From Antedon bifida (Eukaryota; Echinodermata; Crinoidea; Comatulida; Antedonidae): a DNA stretch of 64,000 nt. The notes under the pieces were generated by a model. The model had not been told where the DNA came from, did not search any database, and saw only the letters and a program-made list of their open reading frames with translations. The stretch spans positions 13,435,820 to 13,499,819 of the forward strand of contig OY727096.1 in the NCBI GenBank assembly GCA_963402885.1, read 5' to 3'. Positions 12,201 to 24,200 of the stretch are shown here, one piece after another. How positions within the stretch are numbered: position 1 is the first letter of the stretch; each line of letters begins with the position of its first letter. A program made the position numbers and the translations under genes.

Positions 12201-15200
12201 CCGTGCGCGTAGAAATTTGCACGCGCATGGACATTTTTGACATGTTTAAAATGACCTGAAACACATGGATTAGAACTTGATTTTTCGCATTTAAAGATTT
12301 TAAACGCGCGTGCGTGTGTGACTTTCTGTAAAACATGCCTTTTTTTTCCGCAGAAAGTTAGCGCATAATATAAATTACACTTTTCGTTTCAATTTAAATT
12401 GATTTATGGTTTTCGATCTATGTTAAATACGCTAAATTCTTAAATTCGCGCGTAACATAACTCTGCGTGACTCTAAAGTCATATAACGAAGTCTTGCACA
12501 TCTACAGGTCAATCTTATGACAAAGTTACACAATCTTATGTTGGCAAGAATTAGATACGCTGCCAACAAAATTCGTGGAAAGAATGAAGAATAACATAGA
12601 AAAAAAAAAAAAAAAAGATCCTGACAATAACAAGGGGTTATCCGCCAAGTAATAATAATGCATGGCCTCTGTCCCTCATCCTTTAGTGAGTTTGTGAGAT
12701 CAAGTGAGAGGTGTGAAGGGCGGTTAATACATTGGAAGGCAAAGACCAATACATTTTTAAATTCATCGTTTGTTATTTTCCCTAGATTATGGGAGCAACT
12801 TCCCAATGAAATTAAACAATGTGCTACAATTTCAGACTTTAAAGCCCAACTCACCAAACATTTGATCTCAAAATATTAAGTTGTAATTGTTTATATTATT
12901 TATATTGTTTATTCAATGCAGCTTATTTTTAATTGGTGTATCTCATTATAACTTTGTTTTGTTTTGTTTTATTTTGACTTAATTTGTGCTACTTAGTTTT
13001 GTTATTTTTGTATTTTATAAGTAATGATGGAGTAAGAGCAGTTTTCTGTTTGGGCTCATGCCTATTACTTGCTCCTGGCAAGATGAATTGTAAAATGTAC
13101 TTTATGAACTTTTGCCGAATAAATATTATTATTATTATTATTATTATTAAGTGCGACCAGTAGTTACGGAGATACATACTGTACATGCCCTTGGTTGTGG
13201 GTCTGTGGTTGTTCGTTGAACGATAATAATGACTAGATTTGAACTCGTCACTATGGACGAGTTAGGTTATCCGCCACGCAAACGCCACATGCACGTCATA
13301 CATTAGAATATTGCGCACAGAAAACGATTATGCCATTGCGGCCTTGAAGAAAATAAGATTTTAGCGCATAAATTACAATTAAAGTTTCAATTCAAAATGT
13401 TATTACGTTTTCAATCTATGTTAAAATCGCGAAATTCATAAAATCGTTGTAAAAATGTTAGCTGCACAACTTCATGTGAAGAAACAACTAGAAGAACCTA
13501 TCGCCTTTAATTAGAAACGACGATGAGTATCCTAAACCTCTTGTCTAGTTAGAGTTTATAAATTTGTATGCATTTGTTTTTTTTTCTTAGTCTCTTCCAT
13601 TTAAATTTCCCTTGGATTCGGGGGACGAATCCCTTTAAGGTGGGGGTTATGTAACAAAAAGTGCGCCCTCTACAGCTTACAGTTTATTTATAAGGAATGC
13701 CCCGGGTCATGTGAGTTGAGTTGATTTAGAGTACTGGACCTAAACGGACGTATGAACCTAGACTATTCTCGGTGTTGTACCTGTATTTCTTTTATACTTG
13801 TGGAGATTTCATTCACTTTGATTATGAAGGGTGAGTGTTGTACGAAATAAAACTATTGGAACCGGATCTATTGTATTAGTGTTTTATTGATTAGTTTTGA
13901 TGTGTACACCAACTAGATAGGTCAGTGGGACACACCTGCTGTGACTTGATAATATAAAAACGTTACACTATTTATAAATTTACGTAAGGGCAAAATTTGG
14001 TAAATCGCGAGTTACTTCTAGAATGTTGGTATATAAAGTTGATTCATACTTTCGGTACTGATTTTAACCACCTGATGTAACCCTGTTTACTAATTAAGTT
14101 GAGTTAGGTAATTAGTTATTGACAATTAAAACGAATTTAGGTTCAACGATTTGCCCCAAATAGGGTTGTTTTCCAATCGTGGTATACACTGTCTAATGGA
14201 TGTTCATCTTGAAAAATACCTGCACACAATAATACAAGGATACTTTGCATTTACCTATCTCCTTCTACGATAATTGTTTTTAATAGCTGAAAACCTGTTG
14301 AGCATCTCGAGTACAGCATCAAAATGTTGAAGACAGGCCGATTTTCTTTAAAAAATACTATTTTGATAGATTTAATATAAGTTAATACAAAGGTATTGAT
14401 TTGCGATGAATGGAACATTCCAATCTCTCAGTCTCCCAGTGGTTTAACACAAGTAGGTAAATTTATGAGCCCTTGGGGTATAAACTTAAAACCTTTAAAA
14501 AATATGTATTAACCATATTTGGATTGCAAATTTCTTACTGCGAGTGTGGGTACTGTTAGTTAAACACATATACAAACTAGAGGGTACTCCGAGAGTACAA
14601 ACCTCCGCCTACTGTAAAATTCCCCTACATAAAATGTCCCCGGAAAGTATATATATATTTTTTTAAATTTTTTTTATTAGTTCTACTTTAAGTGTAAATA
14701 AGCTAACTGCACACTACAAAGTTGTGGACCAGAGTTTGGTGTAATGGTTATATCCAGCCTCTCACAGTAGAGATCGCTGGTTCAAGTCCCGCTGAGGTTT
14801 TTTTTTTTTTATTATTTTTTTTTTTCTTTTTTTTATGGACCTTGATCTTTGACCCTGACCCTTCAAAATTTAACCCCAATTATATGATGAGTCATTGATC
14901 ATTGTGGCTAAGTTTGGTGAGAATCGGATCAAAACTGTGGTCTCTAGGCAATGAAATAGTTTTTTGTTAGTTGTGACCTTGACCTATGACCTTTTCCCCT
15001 CAAATTCGAACTCGTCCGAGCTTTTGGGGCATAGATCATTGTGGCCAAATTTGGTGAGAATCGGATAAAAACTGTGGCCTCCAGGCTGTTCACAGACACA
15101 CACACACACACACAAACATACAGGGGTGAAAATATAACCTCCTTGGCGAATGTAATAAACTTTATTACCGTGAGTGTGGGTACTGTTAGATATACAGTCG

Positions 15201-18200
15201 ACTCTGCCCAAGTCGAATTTGCCTGCTCTATGTTCAAAATTTTGTTTCTATGGAACGCCAAAAGAGCAACATTAATAAAGGGCTAAAATTATGTGGAATC
15301 CATCTATTAAACTCATTTTTTGGTGAAAATCATGTTCAATTTAATATATTTTGTCACTGTTAATACAAATAAAATGTTACTGTTGATACTTTACATGGTT
15401 TCGTTAACTTTAAGAATAAAATCGTCGAATCGAATCGAATTCATCGTATCCCCTTAGATCGCCCTTATGAAGTATCAGCATTTTTATTGACAAATTAAAC
15501 ATGCATTTCACCAATAAATGCATTAAATGTAGACGCATTCCATCAAGTTTTTAGCCCTATTGTTGCTCTTTTGGCGCTCCATAGAAATGAAAATATAAGT
15601 TGAGTATGCTAAAATGTGCAAGAAACACGTCTGTAAAATCACCAACTTTTATTTATAAATAATACCAAGTATTTATTTGTTACTTTTTATGTGAATCTCT
15701 TTCATAAAAGTACTTTTGAGGCCTAATTCTAAGGTGTTGGTATTCAGAATAAAGTTAGTTTAATTATTTTGGAGTCAAAATACAATGTAGGTGCCGAATG
15801 GAAACACCGCCTGAAACCAACACAATGGAGTAAATATATATCAACAAACAAACTGTCCAGTTTGTTTGTTGTGAAACAAAGGTATATATTTACTCAACAG
15901 GCGAAAATATTATGAGTTTATTTCTGTTTGTGATAAGTATTTAATTAAATTTATGGTAAAAAGCTAAATGAAACCTACTATGTTTAAAATTGTGTATAGA
16001 TAAACAATTATTGTTTTTAAGCTGTGGTATATCTTAGAATTTGTAATAGGTCTTGGGTCTTAGGTTTCGTGATCTTAGGTTTCGTGACACCCTAATTTTG
16101 AGTGGTACCTCACTCATCTATCCCCATTCTTAGGCCTTCCCTCGGGGGGTCTGGCGGGCCTATTGCAGCAGACAAAATGTCTGTCAGTGGTAATATTGGT
16201 ATAAGGATGCCAATGGGCATCCCATGGTGGTGAAATTAGGTGGTATCTCTATCATCTAAGTGATGCCGATTTTTTAGCAACTTTCGGGGTCCCCCGGTCT
16301 AGACGCAGCAGGGGGTACCTGGCAGACTCCCATTAACATTGACTTCAAGTGACCCCCAACACACTTAAATAGTCAGATGTTTGTACCTAGTTCATCTAAC
16401 CAAATTTCTCTGGGCTGCCGGTCAATATATACTACTATGTTTTTACCGATTTGGTATGGATGACGTGGGTTGAAATTAACGTGAAGGGGTAACTTTAAGG
16501 GATCTGACATGACCTTTCGGATCGATATTTTGTCAGTTTTTATTTTTTTCCACTATGTTTTGACAAAATTTAGATCATTGGTGAGATGGGGTGAAATAAA
16601 CCGTTTTTGGGGGGTTTTCGAGGGAGTCTGGAGACTAGGCTGACAAACTTTTTGTTATGTTTTTGGTAGTATTAACAACATTAAGTGGTCAAACCTTCTG
16701 GGTGGTATGGGGTGAAATCAGATGTTACAGGCTCTTGGCCTTACTTATAAGGTTGGCGGTTGACATGTGTTAAAAATAAATCTATTGACCAGCACCCGGT
16801 TTATTGTGTGTGGTAATTTGTTTTGTTATGTAAGGACTGTGACCACCATTATCAAATGTACCCAAGATTTGAATATTATAAATCCAGCCCTGTGTTGTAT
16901 GCATATTCATTCACCAGTGCAGACGCATTCAATTTCATTTCCCCCCTTTTTTAGTGTGCCAGTACAAATACAACAAGTACAAATATATAAGAAGAAAGAA
17001 AAATAACAAATATTAACATTCAAAATAAGATATGTTAAACGCACATATCCCCCAAGATGGGAACACTTACAAACTGTTCACAGATTGTACTGAACCGCCG
17101 ACACTTTCTATTGTCAGGATGATGGGAAAAATTTATACAGTACTTAAATAAAAATAAATAACATTCAAAAACAACAAGAATAAGTAATTACGCAAAAATA
17201 AAACCAACCTGTCTAAATAAATTCTTGTAAGAAGCGGTTCAAGCCAACCTTTAGTGCATTCACAATGTGCATCAAGAAATGTAATGACCTTGCCAGTAGC
17301 TACAGATGCCCCTCTAAGACGTGCTCTAATCAAACCACTTCTTGTTCCCATTCTCTCAACTCTTACTTCTACTGGAAGCCGTGCTATATATGCTTCTAAC
17401 TCCATGCCAAGGAAATCTGAGGTAAAAAAAAAACCAAAAACTACTAGAGATTTGCATTTTTTTTTTAAATTAAAAAACTCATTACATTTTTAAAGATTTC
17501 TGATACTATAATTAAAATAACAATATAAATCTCATAATAAAATCTGTCAATTTCAAATGTACTTAGTGCTATGCTTAATTTTTTTTAAAGCCAAATCAAT
17601 ACTTTTTAAAAGATCTCATATACTATTTAAATTGATGGAATATTTTATAACGCAATAATAACAAATTGACTGGAAAACATATACATATAGATTAATCAAT
17701 TTTTTAAATTAAAAATAAATAAGAAAAATTTTACAAAAAACGGCGCTCAACTATTTGACGTAGCAGTTTAATTGGTTATCCGCACTTGTTATTGTCAGGA
17801 TCTTTTTTCTTTCTATCTTATTAGTTATCAGCATTCAGCGGATAACTCTTTGTAATCGTCCTGTTTCTTTTTTTTTTCTTTATATTATTCTTTCTTTCTC
17901 CTCCATTTTTGTGTCTTGTGTATCTCAAAAACGAGTAAACATAACATTTCATCTTTGTCATTATATGAACATTTACGTGAAGTTGTGCACTTCCTATTTT
18001 TTAATGACTTACACAAGATTTTATGAATTTCAATGATTGAACATAGGATAAAAACTAAAAGTGATTTTTAATTGACACCTAATTAATTCTTATCAAGGGT
18101 CAACTTTTTGTGCACTAAAAATGGCATGTTTTACAAGAAGTTACGCGCGCACACGCATTTCAAATTTCAAAATGCGCAAAATTAATTTCTAATCAACTTT

Positions 18201-21200
18201 TTACCCGATTCATGACATTTTGCGCATGTCAAAAATTTCCGCGTGTGTGAACAATGTTACGCACGGAGCCTGAAAATTATGCCTATTTTGAATCTATTAT
18301 AGCTCCTCAGGATCAACGGTGACCCCAAATTTTGTTTAATTTAATATGCTACCACTTTTCTTGCAGCACAACCACTGTCGTTTGCTTTCGCACACAATGG
18401 TGGACACTACGGCGGTATACGGCCATACTGCGTTGAAACACTAGTTCTCGTCAGATCACTGAAGTTAAGAAACGTTGGGCTCGGTTGCGTTCTGGATGGG
18501 AGACCATCTAGAAATCGCGGCGGGTGCTGTATATACTGGAGAGTGATGGTGTAAATGGTAATATTGGACTAGCATGTGATAGGCATGGGTTCGAGGCTAT
18601 CTGTACCACACTAATTGCATCCTTAGTCAAGATGTTTTACTCTCATTGCCTCGTCCTTCGGATGGGATGTAAAGCCATTGGTCCTGTGTACTTAACAGTG
18701 CACGTAAAAGGACTTGGTACACTATTCGAAAAGAGTAGGGGATCGTCTCCCGGTGTGCTGATCTGCTGGCTGCCGTGGGTCCGTGGAGAGCCTAATCCGA
18801 ATTTCCTCAGTTTCCAGTTAAGCTTGAGGACAAATATAAATCCTTTACCTTCACCTTTATGTAAGCAGATATGTTGTAGATATGAATTCATGCAGAATCT
18901 TTACCTCTCGGGTGTTCTGACGTCATCGTATGGCCACACTTTCGTTATTGCTCATCACATTCAATAGAGCGCATCACGCTTATCCGTATTCCATTTTCCC
19001 CGAGATTTTAATATTGTCTAGGTCAATCAACTATCTTTCGCATGAGTTAAAAATATTTTAATTTTTATGCATCATCACGTCTAAAAATGGCTGCTGTGGG
19101 TCCGTGGAGGGCCTAATCCGAATTTCCTCAGTTTCCAATTAAGCTTGAGGACAAATATAAATCCTTTACCTTTACCTTTATGTAAGCAGATATGTTGTAG
19201 ATATGAATTCATGCAGAATCTTTACCTCTCGGATGTTCTGACATCATCGTATGGCCACACTTTCGTTATTGCTCATCACATTCAATAGAGCGCATCACGC
19301 TTATCCGTAGTCCATTTTTCCCGAGATTTTAATATTGTCTAGGTCAATCAACTATCTTTCGCATGAGTTAAAAATATTTTAATTTTTATGCATCATCACG
19401 TCTAAAAATTTAAATAACTAGAGTCACTTATTTTCATCTTTACAGTAAATTTCAATCTGTTATATAAAAAGTGATAATCATGATTAAAACGTTTTCTGGA
19501 AGCTATTGGATTGTTGATACGAATTCATGTTAACAATTTGCCAATCACATGTTGTGACGTCATCATATGGCCAGTTGAATAAAAAAAGTCGTATTTTCAT
19601 ATTATGCGTCATAGTTCATCACATTTAAAAGAGCACGCATCTATATTTTATGTATTCAAATTTATTCTACAAATTAATATGTTGTTGCTAAGATAATTTC
19701 CTTTGAACTTGCTATCTTAGTGTTTCATTTTGATACCCTCGCCATGTTAAAAATTGGAATAAATGGCGGATCCCGTAATTTCACCTATTCTACACTGTAT
19801 GTAATCTATATATAAATTATGGTTAATTCTGACATAGGCGAGCACAATGGAAAAACTTTGGTACCTACCTGATCTATCTCAGATGTACTGCGAAATGTAA
19901 ATTTGATAACATTAGTTTTCACTATTACGATATTGTTCCATATTTCTATCTTAGGAAGATATTATAAAGAGTTTTTAAACAAAATTCCTGATTTCATCGG
20001 TACATTTTCAACTCAATTTCAATTGTACCGGTCAAAGTAATTTCCGGGTTCACGATGAGTTCAACTTGCAACTACCTGGTTTCAACTAAGTTGGCCGTTA
20101 CGTTAGTGGCTATAGCCATTTTAGTTTTTTGGATCCGCACCGCACGTGTGAAGGTACAGTAGTTAAAAAGTAAAAATTAATGAAGATCAAATTAAATATA
20201 TGCCATAAAGCATCGGAATATATTGTGGGGAATATTATTATAAAATTACATAGGGAGATCTGATAAGACATTTTGTTTAAAATCGAGGGAAATCCCGATA
20301 GCCAAGATTTATTGAGTAAGCTGGCAGAAATAACTGTTAGTGTAGACTATCTGTGTCCCGTTAGGACCGGGATATCTGCCCATGTTGCAAGCCGTCTAAA
20401 ACATCTTCTTTTTTGGGCTGAAACGGCCCACTCTGTCGCGGAAGTTAGTTTCAAAAAGATGTTTAGATTAAATAATGTATTAATTATTAGGATGATATGT
20501 ATTTGAATAAACGCCTCCCCAATAAAACATCAATAAAACCCAACTATCTAATAAACGCCCATCCACATTACACACACTGTTGTATTATATTTATAATAAC
20601 ACAATTATACTATTTACCATATTATTAAAACTAAACATCCCTCGAATAAGCACCTCCCTCAAATGAACTCCGCCTCCTCACCTCTGCCCTATAAGGGCCC
20701 TACCAAACAATAAACACTAAACTTTAAAATGTTATTAATCAGGTTTAGTTTTACGAATGTCAAGCATTTCCAATAATGGTAACCGACAGAAATCGTACAG
20801 GAGTCATTATCATTCCGAGAACCATCATCTACACTTCCTAGAGGGGGAGCGAGCGAAGTGAGCTCACCCTCTAGTATGTGTAAAGATTATACTGTGTATA
20901 CTGTATATAGTATGACACAAAATAGAAAGAATTCAGCACTAACAACATATCATATTCTTCAGTTCAGGTCAGCTCTAATCTTTTTCTGTGTGCAATATTC
21001 AAACGTATGACATGCATGTGGCTTTGTCATGCGGATAACTAACTCGTCAAAGTGACGAGTTCAAATCTAGTTCTTCTTTCTTTCCCAGAATTTTGTGTCA
21101 CATGTATCTCTAACTCTTGTCAACATAACATCGTATAACTTTGTCAGAAGACTGACCTTAAACTGTAGATGTGCAGGAAACTTCGTTATATGACGTTACA

Positions 21201-24200
21201 GTCGCACAGCGTAAGTTATGCGCGATTTTATGGTTATATAATTATATATATCCTGAACAAAAATGTATTTTTCAATGAAACATTTTGAAAGCTTATTTAA
21301 TAATATGGAGACAAGCTTTACATGATAAAAATGGCATGCTACGCAAAAAATTATGCGAGTATGCGTATTTAAACTTTTAAAATGCGCAAAATTAATTTCT
21401 AATCAATTTCGCGTACATTTCAGGCCATTTTGAGCATTTTAATTTGTGGTTTGTTGTTGTTTTGTGACATTAGTCTGCGATGGTATATACAGTAGTAGTA
21501 TTTATACAGTATGTTATTAAAACAATATTATGTTACATAACTATATTACATAAAACCTGTTCTTACGTTATTATTACATCTAATATCAACATTATTTACT
21601 AGTATGTGTTTAGCATTTTATTAATGTTATTAAAACGCTATTGTGTTACATTACTATATAAAAATTATCAAACGTTTTTAGAATGCTTTTTTTTACAAAA
21701 ACATTTTGTGAACACCAAATTATAACTTTCACGAATATTGTCAAAACGTTTCCTGAGATACCATTAATTCACAGGACTTCCATTTACTTTGATTGTCAAG
21801 GCCGCTTTTCATATTATGCATATCAAAACAGTATTTAGGATTGAATACACAATAAACAAATAAATGTATGCATCACTATTCTATCCCTATTGAAGCTAAT
21901 CCAGGGGCGGATTGCAATAAAGGTCTTAACCGCGGTCTTAGACTTAAGCCCAAGATGAAACCCTTAGCAACGATGGTCTTAGATTTAAGACCATTGCAAT
22001 AAGAAGTCTTAGCCTTAAATGTCAGCGCCGTGGTCTTAGATTCTAAGCCTCCTCCAGGCAGGCTTACGCTAACCGCGCGACGCGAGCGCTCCTAGGCTAG
22101 CTAGTAATTTCATGGCGAAATTAACTTCTTTAAATACTGCTGTGAATTGATTTTATGATACTAGTGTAGAAAAGGGGTATTGAGCTATAAGACGTGTATT
22201 ATTATTTTTATCTACCAATTGTTTCAATAGATAAAATCTATATAGGCCCACACCTACCTGACGATCAATTACTATTAGCGGTCCACAACCGCACCAACAA
22301 TTAGCTGTACGCATATTGTCCATACGCGGCCTAGCGATACACTATTTTGACCAAGAAAAAGACTGCATATAGTAGCATATTTAAAATTTATTTTTTTGAA
22401 ATATTTGTTTGTAAACTTTAAGAATGTATTAACCAATATTTACTATCAAATTACATACAATTTTGTTGCCAATATTTTTAATTATTTGCTAAAATCTCCT
22501 AGTATTTACGTAATCGTAACGCTATTGAATAGGCAGTGTGTCCATTCATGCATTAAAATGGCCGCAATATGTCCTACTGAGGAGCTTGTCGCTACTCCTT
22601 ATTGTTAAATAACTCTATTTGCACTTGTTGGTATAGCGCCCTCATTTGTCGGTAACTATAGGCTGGTTTGATTGTTTGAAATTCTTTCCTAATAAAGTCT
22701 CAGTTAAGACCGCTATATTGCAATCGACTTTGCTGAGAGGCTTAACTAAGACTTTCACGAGGGGCTTAGGGCTTAGATCTAAGCCTAAGACAAAGTCTTT
22801 ATATTGCAATCCGCCCCAGGTGCAACAACCTGCTGCTAGTAGTATGTAGGTACAAAACAATAAGAAATCATTGCATCGCATTGCACAAAAATATCAACAT
22901 AAAACAGTAGATTTCAGGAAGGAAAAGGTAAATTGTTTAAAATTACACAAAATAGAAAATTAAATTGAAAAATTGAATTAAAGTTCAAATGAAGCATGTA
23001 TTTCTTAGCTGATGATGAGATTTAGCTTACTAAATATATACATATTTACAGGAGGATAGGGGCTATTTTTCCCTGAATACCAGAATAGAAACCTATTATC
23101 TTATTTTCAACAGAACTCATTTTTGTGAGAAAAAATACTGAGACAGGATGTTCTATATCATCATCATCAGCCGTTGTCAGTCCACTGCTGGACGAAAGCC
23201 ACAGCATGTTTCTGCCACAGTGCACGATCTCTAGCTGCTCCCTGCCACTGCACTGTACCCCAATACTTGTCTAGTTCATCTCGCCATCGTACTCTTTGTC
23301 TTCCTCTATTTCTACTCCCATCCATCGGTCTCCATGATGTCATTAGCGAAGTCCATCTATTGTCTCTTCTCCTACTGATATGTCCAGCCCACTTCCACTT
23401 ACTTAATTTGATAGTTCTTATAATGTCTTGAACTTGTGTTTGTTTTCTCACCCATTCATTTGTTTTTCTGTCTTTATATGTGATTCCGAGCATATTTCTT
23501 TCCATGTTCTATATAGCTGATTTTGATTATATCAATTCTTTTTGGTATGAGAAATAATGTGTTTCCTGCTGAAATAACATTTCCAGATCATGTGACTGTA
23601 GATATGTCTTTCAGTAAATTCCTTGAATGTTCTTTAACATTAACTTCTGATAAATCATATCACATGGCATACGTTTGACTAAAAATGACAACATTGAAAT
23701 TGCTTCAAGTGATTGTGTGACAAACGGTGACACAATAAAGTATGCAGGTGGATTATGTTTATGTTACTCAAAATGTTTCAAAAACACAAACATTGGTAAT
23801 AGTAGAGCTTGGTGAAAATGATCTAGGAACATACCAATGTACTTTTATTTTTTAAATGTATTGTCCTCCCCAAAACATAAAAAAAATGAAGATTAATAAA
23901 ATAAGAATTTGAATATGCCATTGTGTAGTCTTGCATCACTTCCGTAAAAAATACATAATGTTTTCGCTTATAAAATAACAAAATAAACTGTTAATTTCAA
24001 CAAAAAACTCATTGGCTGGCAGCCAATTGGACTATTGTTATTTTAAATTACAGTTTTTCAGGTAAAAGTAATTTTTTTTTCGATCCAATTTTTGGTCAAC
24101 GTGAATATTCTATTATGTGACATTAAAATTTAATTATTTTTTCAGAGGGACAATACATTTTAAATGGCCAAGAAACTAATGTCAAAGCCTCTACAAGAAC

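Larger units (their letters stand above)
19805..20874 (+). mobile_element. Helitron H2, complete 1070-bp non-autonomous copy inserted in Helitron H1
   Basis: The 5' end is TCTATATATAAATTATGG. The 3' end carries a GGGAGC...GAGCTCACCC palindrome followed by CTAG (20871-20874). It sits exactly between A and T of the host, with no target duplication. The host reads CTGTATGTAA | TATGTGTAAAG, and the intact site CTGTATGTAATATGTATAC is present in the sister copy at about 48162-48180. The interior holds a small membrane-protein-like open frame (20055-20162) and another open frame (20273-20506). Confidence 0.85.
17770..21070 (+). mobile_element. Helitron-like family H1, plus-oriented copy broken by nested insertions
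   Basis: Blocks 17770-18350, 18870-19804 and 20875-21070 are collinear with the less interrupted copy at 47237-48333. The copy ends with the hairpin AACTCGTCA AAG TGACGAGTT, then CAAATCTAG (CTAG 21067-21070). The breaks are a 5S-headed SINE (about 18355-18870), a 321-bp tandem duplication, and Helitron H2 (19805-20874). It has no coding capacity. Confidence 0.65.

Noticed and set aside
12432-12857. 141-codon minus-strand frame
   Set aside because: It spans Helitron sequence and the antisense of a LINE tail and includes a homopolymer-encoded Phe run.
14730-14797. Functional tRNA gene
   Set aside because: A and B boxes are present but the acceptor stem does not pair and no CCA-adjacent end or terminator structure fits.
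18415-18537. Functional 5S rRNA gene
   Set aside because: It is diverged at many positions and runs without a terminator into a SINE body, so it is a SINE head.
18524-18967. 147-codon plus-strand frame
   Set aside because: It lies entirely in the SINE and Helitron sequence and has no protein-like features.
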